Under the pieces are notes generated by a model. It did not search any database. It was not told where the DNA came from and saw nothing but the letters and a program-made list of their open reading frames with translations. The position numbers and the translations under genes are program-made. From NCBI GenBank assembly GCA_920105805.1, contig CAKKTI010000070.1, positions 16,173 to 74,898 of the forward strand: 58,726 nucleotides of DNA. Direction: 5' to 3'. This DNA comes from Condylostoma magnum. Taxonomy: Eukaryota > Ciliophora > Heterotrichea > Heterotrichida > Condylostomatidae. Shown piece after piece: positions 13,148-24,872 of the stretch (position 1 is the first letter of the stretch; the number at the start of each line of letters is the position of its first letter).

Positions 13148-15496
13148 ATGGTACTGTTTTTACAAGTGATGATGCTTCTTATTCAGGGAAGTGAAGTAAG
13201 CTTTGAGGAAACTGAATTAGACGCACCTGTAGTCCAGCTAGAGTACTGTGGAGTAAATGACGAAGTCCTTCTTATTCTTACTTCAAATTCATCAGTTTAC
13301 AGATCCGACAACGATGGCTTTTCCTTTATTCATTTAACTGAAGTTTTAAATAGTCTAGGGCAAGTGCAAACTCACGGAACTGACTCAAAGCTTGGAAAAG
13401 TACAACAGTTGCTAGCAAATCCAGTTGATAAGAATATAATGCTGTTTTAAGGCTCTGCTGGTATTAGTTGGGTGACTAAGGACTGTGCTAAGAACATTTC
13501 TGCGTTTAATCACGGAAGGAGACTAGATGAGATATAGTTTCATCCGTCGGAGAAGAACTGGGCCTTGGGTGCCACTTGGACATAGTGTTCTGACTTTGAA
13601 AATGAGCCATGTCGAATATACAAGTAACTTCATGTGACTAAGAATCTAGGAAGTAGTTGGCAAATTGTTACGGGATACGTTGTACAGTTTTCTTGGGCTT
13701 AGTCTAATTTTGACAGTTATGTAAAAAAGACAATTCCTAAAGAAAGAATATATGCAACTAAGTTACGCGACGAGTCAGGCAACTAAAAGCTATAAGGCTG
13801 GAGTTCTGAGATAGATTTTGTTAAATCAGATGATTATTTCCAGTCTTAAACTCTTTTAGTAGAGAGAGGAAATAAGTTTTTACAGGCATAAAGGTATATT
13901 CTAGTTGCTCAGGCGCAGGCAGATGAAATGAATACAGTTCAATTAGTTAGCTCGTATGGACAGAACATTGAAAGATTTAGAAAAGTTAACCTTCCCATAT
14001 AGAAACTAGATGAGCATAGCTACACTATTATTGATACATCAGAAAAGTCAATTATTCTAAATATTAATCACTATGGATATGACTCAAGATATGGTAATTT
14101 ATACATATCAGATGAGACTGGAAGGAATTTCTCATTATCTCTGCTGCATAATGTACGAGGAATTGAAGGGATTTGTGATGTAGATAGGGTTTGGGGACTG
14201 TAAGGGATATACATTGCTAATGTTATTGACAAAAAGGTTGAAAATAAGCAATTGTAACCTACACAAGGCTAAGGTAAGAAGAATGTTCCTCCTAAAGAAT
14301 AAAGAGTTAAAAAGTCTTTGATTACTTTTAACAAAGGTGGAAGTTGGCAGTCCCTAAAGGCTCCTGAAACTGATAACAAAGGGAAAAGTTTTAATTGTAT
14401 GTCAGCTGATTGTAGTTTGCATTTACACTCATTTTCCAGTACAAAATATGCTTAATTTTACTCAGTAGATAATGCTCCTGGGATTATTATAGGAACAGGA
14501 AATGTTGGAGAACATTTGTCAAATGCTGCCTCAGAGTTGAGTGTTTTTCTATCGCGAGATGGAGGCTTCACATGGCATCATATAAAAAACGGTTCCTTTA
14601 TCTATGAAATCGGAGACCACGGTGCTTTGATTGTAATGGCAGAAAATTAAAACCAAACAGATACGTTAATATTTACATGGAACGAAGGCCTGACCTGGGA
14701 CACCTTTAAATTTACACAAGAGCCAATGGACATAGAAAACATAATAATAGAGCCGGACTCAACCTCTTAAAACTTTCTAATATACGGTTCTAGAGGAGAA
14801 CAAGGAGTAGCAGTTGGGGTAGATTTCACATCCCTCCATGAGCCCTAATGCCGCAATCCCGACAACCCTGGATCTAAGAACAGTGACTATGAGATCTGGA
14901 CTCCTCATGACTCACGGTACAATTCTCGCTGTATTTTAGGCCAATATTCAGAATACGTCAGAAGAAAGAGGGAAGCTGAGTGTTTTAATGGTGAATAATT
15001 CGAGAGATAAACCTTTATTGAAATCTGTGAATGTACTAACGAGGACTATGAGTGTGATTTTGGATTTTATAAGACAGAAAGTAACCAATGTGCTAAATAG
15101 GAAACTCCCCAGATTGATACGTGCTAAGAAGGAGAGGAGTTTTATGAAATTCCCACGGGTTATAGAAAAGTACCGGGAAATGTATGTATAGGAGGGGTTA
15201 GTCGACAGTTAGATCCTTAGAGAGTTTCTTGTGATACTGGAGTTTTGTCAAGTAAAGCGTGGTTTATACTAGGACTATTTTTGGTAGTAATCGGAGTGAT
15301 GTTTTATACTAAAAATGATGAGAAAATAAGGGAGAATTTAGCAAAACTAACAGGGGAATACGGTTTTATTAACAGAATGAAAGGATATACAACCGATTTT
15401 AATCAAGCTCCTGAATCAATGGTAGATGAACCAGAACAAAGTCAAATTGTATTAGAAGAAGCAGACTATGATGACAGTTTTGACCCAAGAGATTAG
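13148..15496 (+). CDS. Sortilin/VPS10-domain sorting receptor
   Basis: A type I membrane receptor of 782 residues. Residues 1-16 (MVLFLQVMMLLIQGS) form a signal peptide. The lumenal part is a VPS10 propeller with Asp-box-like turns (SDNDGFSFIHL, SRDGGFTWHHI, WNEGLTWDTF). A Cys-rich 10CC module follows at about 640-695 (CRNPDNPG, CECTNEDYECDFGFY). One membrane span lies at about 704-720, then a 60-residue acidic tail ends EADYDDSFDPRD. Such receptors carry hydrolases from Golgi to endosome or, in ciliates, to dense-core granules (established for Tetrahymena). There are no introns. It ends TAG TAA TAG, and the frame is unbroken throughout. Confidence 0.93.
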
Positions 15497-15520
15497 TAAT
15501 AGATTCTAAATGGAAAATTA

Positions 15521-15886
15521 TTAAACAAAACGTGGATAGCTGTCAAGTAGTAAATTTCTGGCTACTTTTCTACTTCCAAGCCTAGTATAAAAGTTTCTTA
15601 TAGGGGTTTTGCTTTGACTAAGCTTTTCTTACTTCTTTATAACATCATGCTTAGCTCTTATAATTTTAGGAGTAGAGAAGTTCTGCTTACTTAGTTTAAA
15701 ATCTGGGGATTTAGTATAGAGGTTTAGCCGCTAAATAAATGGTGTATAAGTAAACGGGCTATTTGAATTAGCGGGTAAGGAGTATCTTGTTCTAGGATTA
15801 GAAGTGTCTCTTGGACTTGAACTTGGGGATGTATCAAAGGATTCAAATCGAGGACTTGAATGGAAAATTTTTTGCTATTGGGCCAT
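15521..15886 (-). CDS. Small Ser/Pro-rich basic protein
   Basis: 121 residues from ATG 15884-15886 to TAA TAA at 15523-15518. The first 60 residues are rich in Ser, Pro, Arg and Thr (DTSPSSSPRDTSNPRTRYS), giving several proline-directed phosphorylation sites. The C-terminal half is basic and helical (TPIRNFYTRLGSRKVARNLL). Three frames are open here, but only this one has a protein-like composition and tandem terminal stops. A different frame would give a Leu/His-rich shadow. No domain is recognised. Its ATG is 16 bp from the divergent P2X start. Confidence 0.65.
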
Positions 15887-15902
15887 TTTTGATTATAGTA
15901 AA
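15887..15902. promoter_or_regulatory. 16-bp bidirectional start region
   Basis: Only 16 bp lie between the two start codons of divergent genes. The bases are ttttgattatagtaaa, with a TATA-like core readable on both strands. Both 5' UTRs must be a few bases long, or each promoter must reach into the other gene's coding sequence. Confidence 0.5.
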
Positions 15903-17042
15903 ATGGAATAATAGAATCCCGATGCTGGAGACGTGAATACATAGTAAACGACTTGGACTAAGATAAGGGATTGGTTTAAGAACTAGTTTAATTTTATTTT
16001 CACCGAATATCACACAGCACAGGAGGTAAGAATTATGGATAGAAGACTTGGATATATTTTTTATAGTGCCTTAGTGGCTATACTTCTGTACTTAATCATT
16101 TATGTGTTTATTATCCAGCAAAATTATTTAGATAAGGAAAAAGCAAATGGAAAGGTGTTTGTGTCCCTTTTAGGAAGAGCTATTTCATATGAAAATGAAA
16201 CATTTGTTTGAGATTTTCCAGAGGAAAATCCCTGGGGACATGAGACAGACTCTGTATTTGTTCCTAGTAAAGTTTTAGTGACTAGGAGATAGTAAATAGG
16301 AGCATGTGCTAATCCATTATTGCAATGCTAACAAGACAGAGACTGCAGTAGTTAAGATTTACCTAATTTCATAGAGACTTCATAATGTGAGCCTACGTTT
16401 GACGGAATGAGAGGATGTGTTACTTGATAATGATGTCCTCCTGAGAGCGATTATAACTCAACAGCTTACTACGTAAGAAATGCCGCACATTAGCAAGTCT
16501 GGGTTAGGTATTATGTCAAGTTTAAGGATATTACTGACTATGAAGACGATAATTATGATGAGGATGATTTTAGCTTGTATCCTGGACATAACAGTGATAC
16601 TTTTGAAATCAATGATATTTTATTACTAGCTGGAACAAACTTCTCAGATATCGCGTACAAGGGAGCTGTTTTTCACGTGTTCTATGAAGTAACGTGTGTT
16701 GCAAATCCTACCAGGGAGTGTGATTAGAGCATAAATGTAGAAAGAATGGATGAAATAGACTCTGCAGGATTCAGTATACAATTTGCCCGGTATTACCGGG
16801 AATAAGGAAATCTTTATAGAGACTTATACCACATGCGAGGAGTAAAGATTCTATTTGAATGTCGAGGAATCTTCACATCTCCCAGCCTCTACTAAATAAT
16901 CCTTCAACTGTCTTCCGCCCTAGGCCTTCTTATAGCAGCAAGTGCAATTACTGATGGTGTAATGCTTAACCTTTTAAAAGAGAAAAATCATTATAAACAG
17001 CTTAAAATAACCCAAAGTGAAGACATGAATCTAGATGACTGA
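15903..17042 (+). CDS. P2X-type ATP-gated ion channel
   Basis: A 379-residue P2X receptor: cytosolic N-terminus, TM1 at about 48-70, a large Cys-rich ectodomain, TM2 at about 325-352 and a short tail. Upstream of the internal MDRRLG the frame continues back to ATG 15903 and supplies the family's EYHTAQEV segment just before TM1, so I take that start. TM2 and its flank (FTSPSLYQIILQLSSALG, ITDGVMLNLL) match the family's Gly/Ala-Leu-Leu and Asp pattern. TGA is Trp in FVWDF and twice in VTWQWC, yet the gene also ends at TGA 17040-17042. P2X channels in protists often serve contractile vacuoles. Confidence 0.88.
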
Positions 17043-17068
17043 TTTTACTAGATAATATTTTTATTAAA

Positions 17069-17626
<558 letters not shown>

Positions 17627-17874
17627 TAATTTAGGAATAAATATTATTCAAGTTAATCATTTCTTTATTAGAAAGGATGTGAAAACTTTTTCTATATAAT
17701 TAGTAATATGAGACTTCGATTTCAGAAGTGTATTTCTAGTGTCTTAATTAATAGATTCACTTTTTACAGTTTATTATTTACCTTTTAAACAATGAAATAT
17801 CTGGAATAGAAAATTATAATTTATCAAAAATACTGATTAAACGATATAAAGGAACTAACCTATGTTTTAAATAG

Positions 17875-19035
17875 CTATAAATACTTATTCAATATCTCTC
17901 TAAAAATGTTTCTTAAATCCTCTTAACTCATCAAATCATCATGATCACATGGTAGATCAAGAATTTACCCAGAAACAGTTTCTCTCTATACATCTCTGAT
18001 ACTGTTGAAATAAGGGTGACTTAATATCTGGCTTGTTGATATTCTCTTATAAGGATTGATAACTAACATTTTTTCCAATAAATCAAGTTCAGGCTGCGAG
18101 GCTCCAGGGAAAAATTATAGTCAATCTTACCTTGGAGTATAAGGAAATCTTTAAATATACCAAAGAGCCTTAGAATCATTTATAAAGTTTAGATCCTAAG
18201 GATCAGGAGACCCTAATAAGTTTATAATTAATCTTAATTAATCAGTCTCCGATGAAGGAAATCCTCCGATTCTTGATGAAGTCGACCTGTCCGGAGACAA
18301 GGGGAAACATGAGCTTCCTGGAAACAAAGGAGCTCTCTCATAAAAATCACAGTTATCCTAATTCATCATTAATAATTCGGCAAATACGCAGCCAAGACTT
18401 CATATATCTATGGCCTCAGTGTATTCTTTCTCTAGTAGTATTACTTCCGGAGCTCTATACCAACGTGTTATTACATGGCCTGTTAATTATCTTTTAACTC
18501 TTCCTTATGGCAAATCTGCAAAACCTTCTCCATAGTTTTTCCCCAGATATGTGCGTGACTGGCCAAAATCACATATTTTTAGCGTAAGATCCTAGTTGAT
18601 TAGAATATTTCCCGGTTTTATATCTCTATGTAAAATATTAGCAGAGTGGAGGTGATTAATAGCACAAACAGCCTAGTAGAAAAGCCAACAAATTTAGTTT
18701 GAATCAAAGTATTATTATGATTTAAGAACTTACTTTAAATCTAAGTCACATTTTTCCATTACGATGAAAATCGGGTCAAACGTATCTAGGTTATTACAAC
18801 TTATGCTATATATATCAACTATGTTTGGATGTCGAATAGTATCTAGTATCAATATTTCTCTTAAAATATACTTCAAATCTTGCTCATTTTCTATGATTGT
18901 CTTTACCTTCTTCACTGCCACATGCTATCCTCTGTTTGTATCTAATGCTTCATAAACAGATCCAAAAGTTCCCTTTCCTAACAATCTTGTAAATTAGTAC
19001 TAAGACTAACCCTACCAATATGATTTTTCTGACAT
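17875..19035 (-). CDS. Atypical MAP kinase with TGH in the activation loop
   Basis: A CMGC kinase of about 386 residues. It has GKGTFGSVYEA, VAVKKV, HRDIKPGNIL, CDFG and RWYRAPEVI. Before RWYRAPE the loop reads QLTGHVIT, where MAPKs usually have T-x-Y, so the Tyr of the dual phosphorylation site is replaced by His. The segment LFPGSSCFPLSPD followed by a Ser-rich insert is seen in other protist MAPKs. The C-terminal lobe is complete, with LLEKMLVINPYKRIS. There are no introns, and TGA is Trp in IDIWSLG. The stop is probably TAG at 17875. TAG 17860 or TGA 17839 would add 5 or 12 residues. Confidence 0.9.
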
Positions 19036-19177
19036 TTTATGTATCTGTTACAATAAACAATTATAAGAATATTGGAATCTAGAAAAAATCTAATTAAGAG
19101 ATTGAACGTATTTTAATCTATTAGAATCAAACTGAACTGCATAAAATATGAAGCAATTAGCATTACAACTTTTATTA

Positions 19178-20707
19178 CTAATCTATAACATCGTCATCGT
19201 ATCTATGAGTAATATTTTTATCACTAAATCTAACACTTCTATTACCCTTATTCGGCCTAGCTTGATAAGATGAACTAAATTTATCTGTTTTATCCTAAGT
19301 TTACTTAATCTTCCTTTCAAGCTACTCTAACTACTAAGCATATTTCCCAGGCTAGTTTTAGTTTTCCTCCTTTTTCTTTGACTGCATCCATACAACGATT
19401 ACAATAGCCATGAAAAAGCCTATGTATCTTATATAACTTAAATCAAACTCAAAATCAGATGTGCTTGCTTACTGCACTGGTCTTGTATATTTAACCATGG
19501 ATAACACTTAAATAGCATATCCATTATTACCAAGAACTGCAATTTTGTAGGTTCCATCATTCATTCTTAATTACTTTAAGCCAGTTTTTTCGCCTCCTTT
19601 GAGTCCGCTTAGTTAGTAAAACTCAGGAGGTTGGGGAGGTCCTTCTTCTAGGAAAGTTGTGTTAAAAGCAGTCAGTACTCCTTGCGAATTTCAAGTAAAA
19701 ACTGCTCCTTTGATAGAAACTAGTTGCTATTTGCCATAGTGTTATGTATTATGAAGCCTTGCTATTGGTTTGCAAGTTACTGGGGATTTATTAACTGAGA
19801 ATTTGGTATCATAGATGAGTAAATCCCCGTTATCCAAGTATGTATGTAATATATTTGTGTGGTAATCAATAGCCAAGCTTTAAATATTGTGATAGGAATA
19901 ATCACAGAGTTAATGAATTTCCATTGTCCCTAGATTATATATTCCTATTGTATCAGGAAAGCCGAATACTAGTTGCTACCCAAACCTATCTAGTTGAATA
20001 ATAGAACTATTATAAGACTATCCCATCTACTAAACCTTCCCTCTGTTATCATACAACACAATTCTTCCTGTATCATCTCCCATAATCCAATACTTCTTCC
20101 CTAGCCTCATATAACTAATAAAACTAGTAGGATTTCCAGTATCTGTATTATTATACAAATGGCCTTAATCTATAAACTGAACATTTAAACCAAATTGCTA
20201 AGCTTAAAGTCCATAATAATCCCCTACAGTTTAATTAAAATCAGATTTTCTCACATCATGCACTCTTATCTCATCCTTAGATACACTAGCAATACTTACA
20301 TCATCATTATTCTAATTCCCAGCACAATACAGGGGAATATGCCCTAACATGTATCTATATACCAACTCTCCATCTAAAGAAAACACTTCTAGTGTCCCAT
20401 CCTCCAAACAACTCATAATCAACTATTTATTCCCTTACAACGTCAAAAAGTCATAACTAACAATTTACTTCTCGGAACTAATCAACCCTTACTAGTAAAA
20501 CTTCGCCTATATGGACCCAGGGTCCTTACTATCCACATAAACCTTCCAAGCTTCTGAATTTTCCAGCTTAAAACTCCCAGCAGCTTTTATTTAGTCCAAA
20601 TATTCTACCTTTTCCTCTAGCTTCCCAATCAGCCTTCTAGTAGCCTCTATTTCATACTCCACTAAGTTCCCTAATACAGTACTCAATATGCATAGAAATA
20701 CCACCAT
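19178..20707 (-). CDS. Type I membrane beta-propeller protein, unknown
   Basis: 509 residues in one frame. MVVFLCILSTVLGNLV is a signal peptide. The next 400 residues are beta-rich, with repeated blade-like strands (IMSCLEDGTLEVFSLDGE, YWIMGDDTGRIVLYDNRG), so a lumenal or extracellular propeller is likely. One membrane span lies near 420-442 (YIRYIGFFMAIVIVVW), then a Gln/Lys-rich cytosolic tail that ends DDDVIDQ or DDDVID. This layout recalls ER lumenal propellers (EMC1, the IRE1 sensor part), but the length and tail fit neither, so I give no name. It ends TAG TAA TAA. It starts 17 bp from the divergent LRR kinase. Confidence 0.72.
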
Positions 20708-20724
20708 TTTATAAAATTAGTATA
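20708..20724. promoter_or_regulatory. 17-bp bidirectional start region
   Basis: Seventeen bases (ttataaaattagtataa without its last base) separate two start codons. TATAAA lies next to the minus-strand ATG and GTATA next to the plus-strand ATG. There is no room for two conventional promoters. Confidence 0.5.
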
Positions 20725-21993
20725 ATGGACGATATAACCCTCATAATTCGTCGAGCAAAGCGTGGAAACGCTACTTCTCTTGATCTAAGCAGGCAGTTTA
20801 TGTCAAGTTGACCTGCTGATGTATTCCGCATGACTTCCCTATAAGAACTTAACGTTTCCAACAACCAGCTGAACTCTATTCCAGAGGACATTTAAAACCT
20901 TTAGAATTTAGTGAGATTTGATCTTAGCTACAACAGTATTACGGACATACCGCCAGAAATACTCAATATTTAGAGCCTCCAGTATATAAATCTTGACGGA
21001 AACCCAATCCCTATAGGCAATCTTACTCCGATGAATATTTAACAGTAATTGCAAGCTTACCTAGGGAATAGAAGGCCTTCCACTACTCAGGCCACATCTC
21101 GTAGGGTTCCAACTACCAGATAAGAGCCATCACGAACTACTGAGAGCTTTAATTCAACAAATACGTCTATCATTTCAGCCCTTGGCGGGCTAAAAATGTA
21201 TAAAAACGTTCCGGAGGTAGAAATTGAGGAAATTTAACTAGGAGATACTATATCATAGGGAGGGTTTAGTGTTGTTAGGCGAGGGGTGTTTAGAGGTACT
21301 GAAGTTGCAGTGAAGGTGATAATAGATCCTGTCATTACTCAAGAGCTAAAGGACGAGTTTGAAAATGAGATAACTATGCTGAATAGCTTAAGACATCCTC
21401 ACACCGTTTTGCTTATGGGGGTGTGCACTCGACCCCCACATCTAGCACTCATTTTTGAATACGCCAATAAAGGAACGGTATATGACTTGCTGCATAGAAG
21501 TAGACAGGAGTGGGATATGCAGAGCAGGGAAAGAGTTATTTTATAGTTGGCCAGAGTTGTGCAGTTTTATCATAGGGCAGGGGCAGTGCATAGGGATTTA
21601 AAGACTCTAAATATGCTATTGGACGAAAGTTGCAATGTTAAGCTATGCGATTTTGGACTTGCAAGGTTTTTTAATGACTTGAATAAAGGAACTATGCAGT
21701 TTTCAGGGACACCAGCGTATATGGCACCAGAGATTTTTAGAAAGATGGCTTATGATTCAAAGGTTGACGTGTTTGCATTTGGGACTATTGTATGGGAGAT
21801 TTTAGCCAGAAGCGTGCCTATGGATGGACTCGATCCTAGTGATATAAGAGAAAAAGCGCTAAACGGATAATTAACTTTAAACTTTCCATTTGATTTTCCA
21901 CGGAAGTATATTCCTGTGATTGAGGAGTGCAGAAATCCTGATCCTAGACAAAGGCCTGACATGGATAGGGTTATAGAATTATTAATAAGTTAG
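20725..21993 (+). CDS. LRR-TKL protein kinase
   Basis: 422 residues. Residues 1-120 are leucine-rich repeats (TSLQELNVSNNQLNSIPEDI, NLVRFDLSYNSITDIPPEI, LQYINLDGNP). A Ser/Thr-rich linker of about 50 residues follows, then a tyrosine-kinase-like domain with GGFSVVRRG, VAVKVI, HRDLKTLNMLL, CDFGLA, GTPAYMAPE and VFAFGTIVWE. HRDLKxLN and the PHLALIFEYANKGT hinge place it with Raf/MLK-type TKL kinases. All catalytic residues are present. The absence of a signal or membrane segment suggests a cytosolic protein. The stop is TAG 21991-21993, 3 bp from the convergent gene's stop. Confidence 0.9.
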
Positions 21994-21996
21994 TTA

Positions 21997-24096
21997 TTAA
22001 GATATTTTATTATATTCTGTTAATACTTTCTGGGATAATTGGCTTGTTTTCTCTATTTCTGAAAGTTTTTATAGATTTGGTTGAATTAATCTAGTAAATC
22101 TGTCTTCAGTGGTTCAGAATTGAGGAATTATTTGTAATGTTGCTAGAATGAAATTCAGTATATATTGCAAGGGCTCAAACGATTAATTTGCTGTTAGATT
22201 TTATAAGCATTTGGAGAAGTTAGGTAAAGCATTGTATAAAGCTTCTGCTAATGTGTTAGGTATTCTTACATTAACTGCTTCTTCTATATGAAATGTTTGT
22301 TTTTCCATTGAGTTTGTTTGCACTTCTAAATCTATTAAATAGGTTGAAATATCATTGTAAAATTTAAGTATATTGGATATTAAATTTCTACTAAAAGCAG
22401 AGTTTGATTTTATAGGAAGGAAGCTACTAAATCTTATTATTAACCCTCTAAATAAATTACCTTTTACTATTAATTGGTCTTTTATAGCTTTTTGGAATAA
22501 TGGAAGTAATTTGTTGCATAGATTTACAAAAACTGATATTTACTAGGCTTTTACTCCACATCCTGGACGTTCTAAAGCTTTTAAGGCATATGTAATAAAT
22601 GTTTCTATGGGCTCAAGAGAAACTATACTGCAATAGTTGTATATAATGTTAAACACTAATTCCATATCTAGTAGTTAAATTTGATTTATAATAATACCTT
22701 AGATTTACTGACTGTTTTAATTGGCAAAATCCTCAAAAAGTAACTTCTACCCTATACTTAATTCATATAGTAAGTATATCTAATCCTAATGCATATCTAA
22801 TATGATAATGAATATGTCAATCTCTGAGATTTAATCATTGATTTATGGTAAATATCTCTGTAAAAGTTATTAGCCCATGTCTCTTATAATATTTTCTTTA
22901 GTTTTATTATCAAAACCCTTAGTGTATTTGATTAGTAGATAGGATAATTAAACACAATCTTCAATTAATCCAAATACTTCACATTAAAAGATTAGTTATA
23001 ATATTGTTTTACTTTAATCTAAGCTTGGAGTACCTATATAATCCTATTTTATTTCTAAACTGTAAATCTTTAAATATTCAATTAATTTAGGTTATCTTAA
23101 TGATAAAACTATGCTTTTAATGTCATTTACTTTACATTAGCAAAAATTACAAACATATAGTATTTGCTTTCATTTAAAATTAGTAGGTTATAAAAGTGGT
23201 AATTCTGTAGTTAAAATCTTTTCTATAAATTACTTAATTTTAGCTTCATAACATACATAGAACATTTATCATTGATTTTTAAAGTTTTACAATACAAATA
23301 TTATATAACCAAGCTCTTATTTTATACTTTTATCTTAAATCTGTTAATCCACTTTGTTTAAAATGGAAAGTACTTCTTATTACATAAATTTATGTACTTG
23401 GTACTAAGTTAAATCAATCTGGTATTATTTTAGATGCAAATACTTTAATACATTTTGAAAATCTTGCTAGTCTATCAATAACAAATTGTATAAAAATAAG
23501 CTTTTGACAAATTCCAAAGGACAGTATGTCTAATTCAACTTTGATAATATTGTTTTTATGTGATTCTATATTTTCTACTTAGCAATAGTTTATCATTCAC
23601 CAGCCAACTCATCTTTTAGGCATTTTTTTAGTATAAATGCTAGACAAGTAAATACTAATTCATTTTTTGTAATTTCCTCAATAATGCCTGCCATTACTCC
23701 AGGAAATATGCTTTATATATCTTCTTAATTCATCTTTTTCAAAATTGTATTGATTATAGCCCATCTTACCTAATCAATTTCCTAATTCTAGCTCTTTTTA
23801 TACTGCAAGCTTTACTCTAATAAAATAACACTGATTTCCTGCACATCAAACTTGTACTAATTATTTAAAATGCCTAAAATACAGTCAAAAATTAGTTTTA
23901 TTATCTCGTCTGAGTAATTATACTAAATTTACATAATTGAGTACATTAGTATACTATTAATCATATCTTACTTAATGGGAAATTAAGCTGATAAGACAGC
24001 TCTAATAACTCCAATAGAGTTAAGCAGTTCTTATTAGTCTCTTCCTTCCTTTAGAACTTTAATTGATTGTATAAACTAATCAACTAATTTTTCCAT
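21997..24096 (-). CDS. Large alpha-solenoid protein, unknown
   Basis: A single frame of 699 residues, almost all alpha-helical with regularly spaced hydrophobic residues (FIQSIKVLKEGRDQQELL, IIEEITKNELVFTCLAFI, AEALYNALPNFSKCL). It resembles HEAT/ARM-type solenoids such as karyopherins and exportins, but I find no diagnostic motif, so the role stays open. The start MEKLVDQF lies 4 bp after the stop of the upstream same-strand gene. It ends TAA TAA at 21999-21994. There are no introns, and TGA is Trp several times. Confidence 0.75.
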
Positions 24097-24100
24097 TTTA

Positions 24101-24559
24101 TCAATTTATTCTAGGTTTAAGACAATTATAATCGAATTCTTCCTTAAACTTTTCCTTAAAATTAACAGAAGATTTAAATGTTAATGACTTGGCCGCACCT
24201 CTGCTTCTTATGTATATTTTGATAGGATTATAAATAGAAGCTGACATTGGTCTTTTTATGTGTTGTATACTTTATCCTTATATACCGTAATAAGATAAGT
24301 CTTTTTTCTACTTATTTTTCGTTATTCCGTAATTTTCAAGAATATTTAACTAAATTTTACTAATAGGTCTGATTACTTATAGTTATTATAACCCTTTAGT
24401 CTTTCTAGTATTGAGAAAAGATTAACTTAGATTATTAGGATTGGATTTTATCTTTTTAGAATGGGATCTAATTAAACACTTCCTTCTTTCAGTAATTCTT
24501 TTAATCTGTTCTTTCTAAATTGCATCAACCAAAGTCTTTTTACTTTAAAAATTATTCAT
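24101..24559 (-). CDS. Small basic protein, unknown
   Basis: 152 residues from ATG 24557-24559. It is highly basic (KKTLVDAIQKEQIKRITERR, SHSKKIKSNP) with a more ordered end (SASIYNPIKIYIRSRG). The last 57 codons contain no TAA, TAG or TGA, which argues that the frame stays coding up to TGA 24101-24103 (followed by TAA). That stop lies only 4 bp before the ATG of the next gene on the same strand. No family is recognised. Confidence 0.6.
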
Positions 24560-24872
24560 TATTAAAACTATTTGATTTAAAGGTGTTTTAGATTAATTCA
24601 ATATTCATATATTCTGTGCTTTTTATTGTAATTAGCATTATATATGACAAATAAATGAAATTTATGAGTATCTAAGTTATTATTGAAAAGAATTCCTTTG
24701 ATTATGTTGTGTTATTACTTGTTTTTAACCAAAATACTATTCTATGAACAATTATATCAATTGAATGAATTATTTGTATTACTAAACAGTCTTTTCTATC
24801 ACAGTGGCCTTTATTTAATAGTAAAGCAAAATAAGTGTGATAAGACTATACATATGAGTTAAAACTTATTTA
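24560..24872. other. Intergenic region
   Basis: About 310 bp of AT-rich sequence between two minus-strand genes. Nothing coding or structured is evident. Confidence 0.45.

Noticed and set aside
18690-18740. Possible intron at a GTAAGT in the MAP kinase
   Set aside because: Reading through gives an in-frame, family-like segment (LDLKQVLKSQQYFDSN) up to the conserved helix, so no splice is needed.
18252-18955. Plus-strand frames opposite the MAP kinase
   Set aside because: They overlay HRD, DFG and RWYRAPE coding on the other strand, and no family matches.
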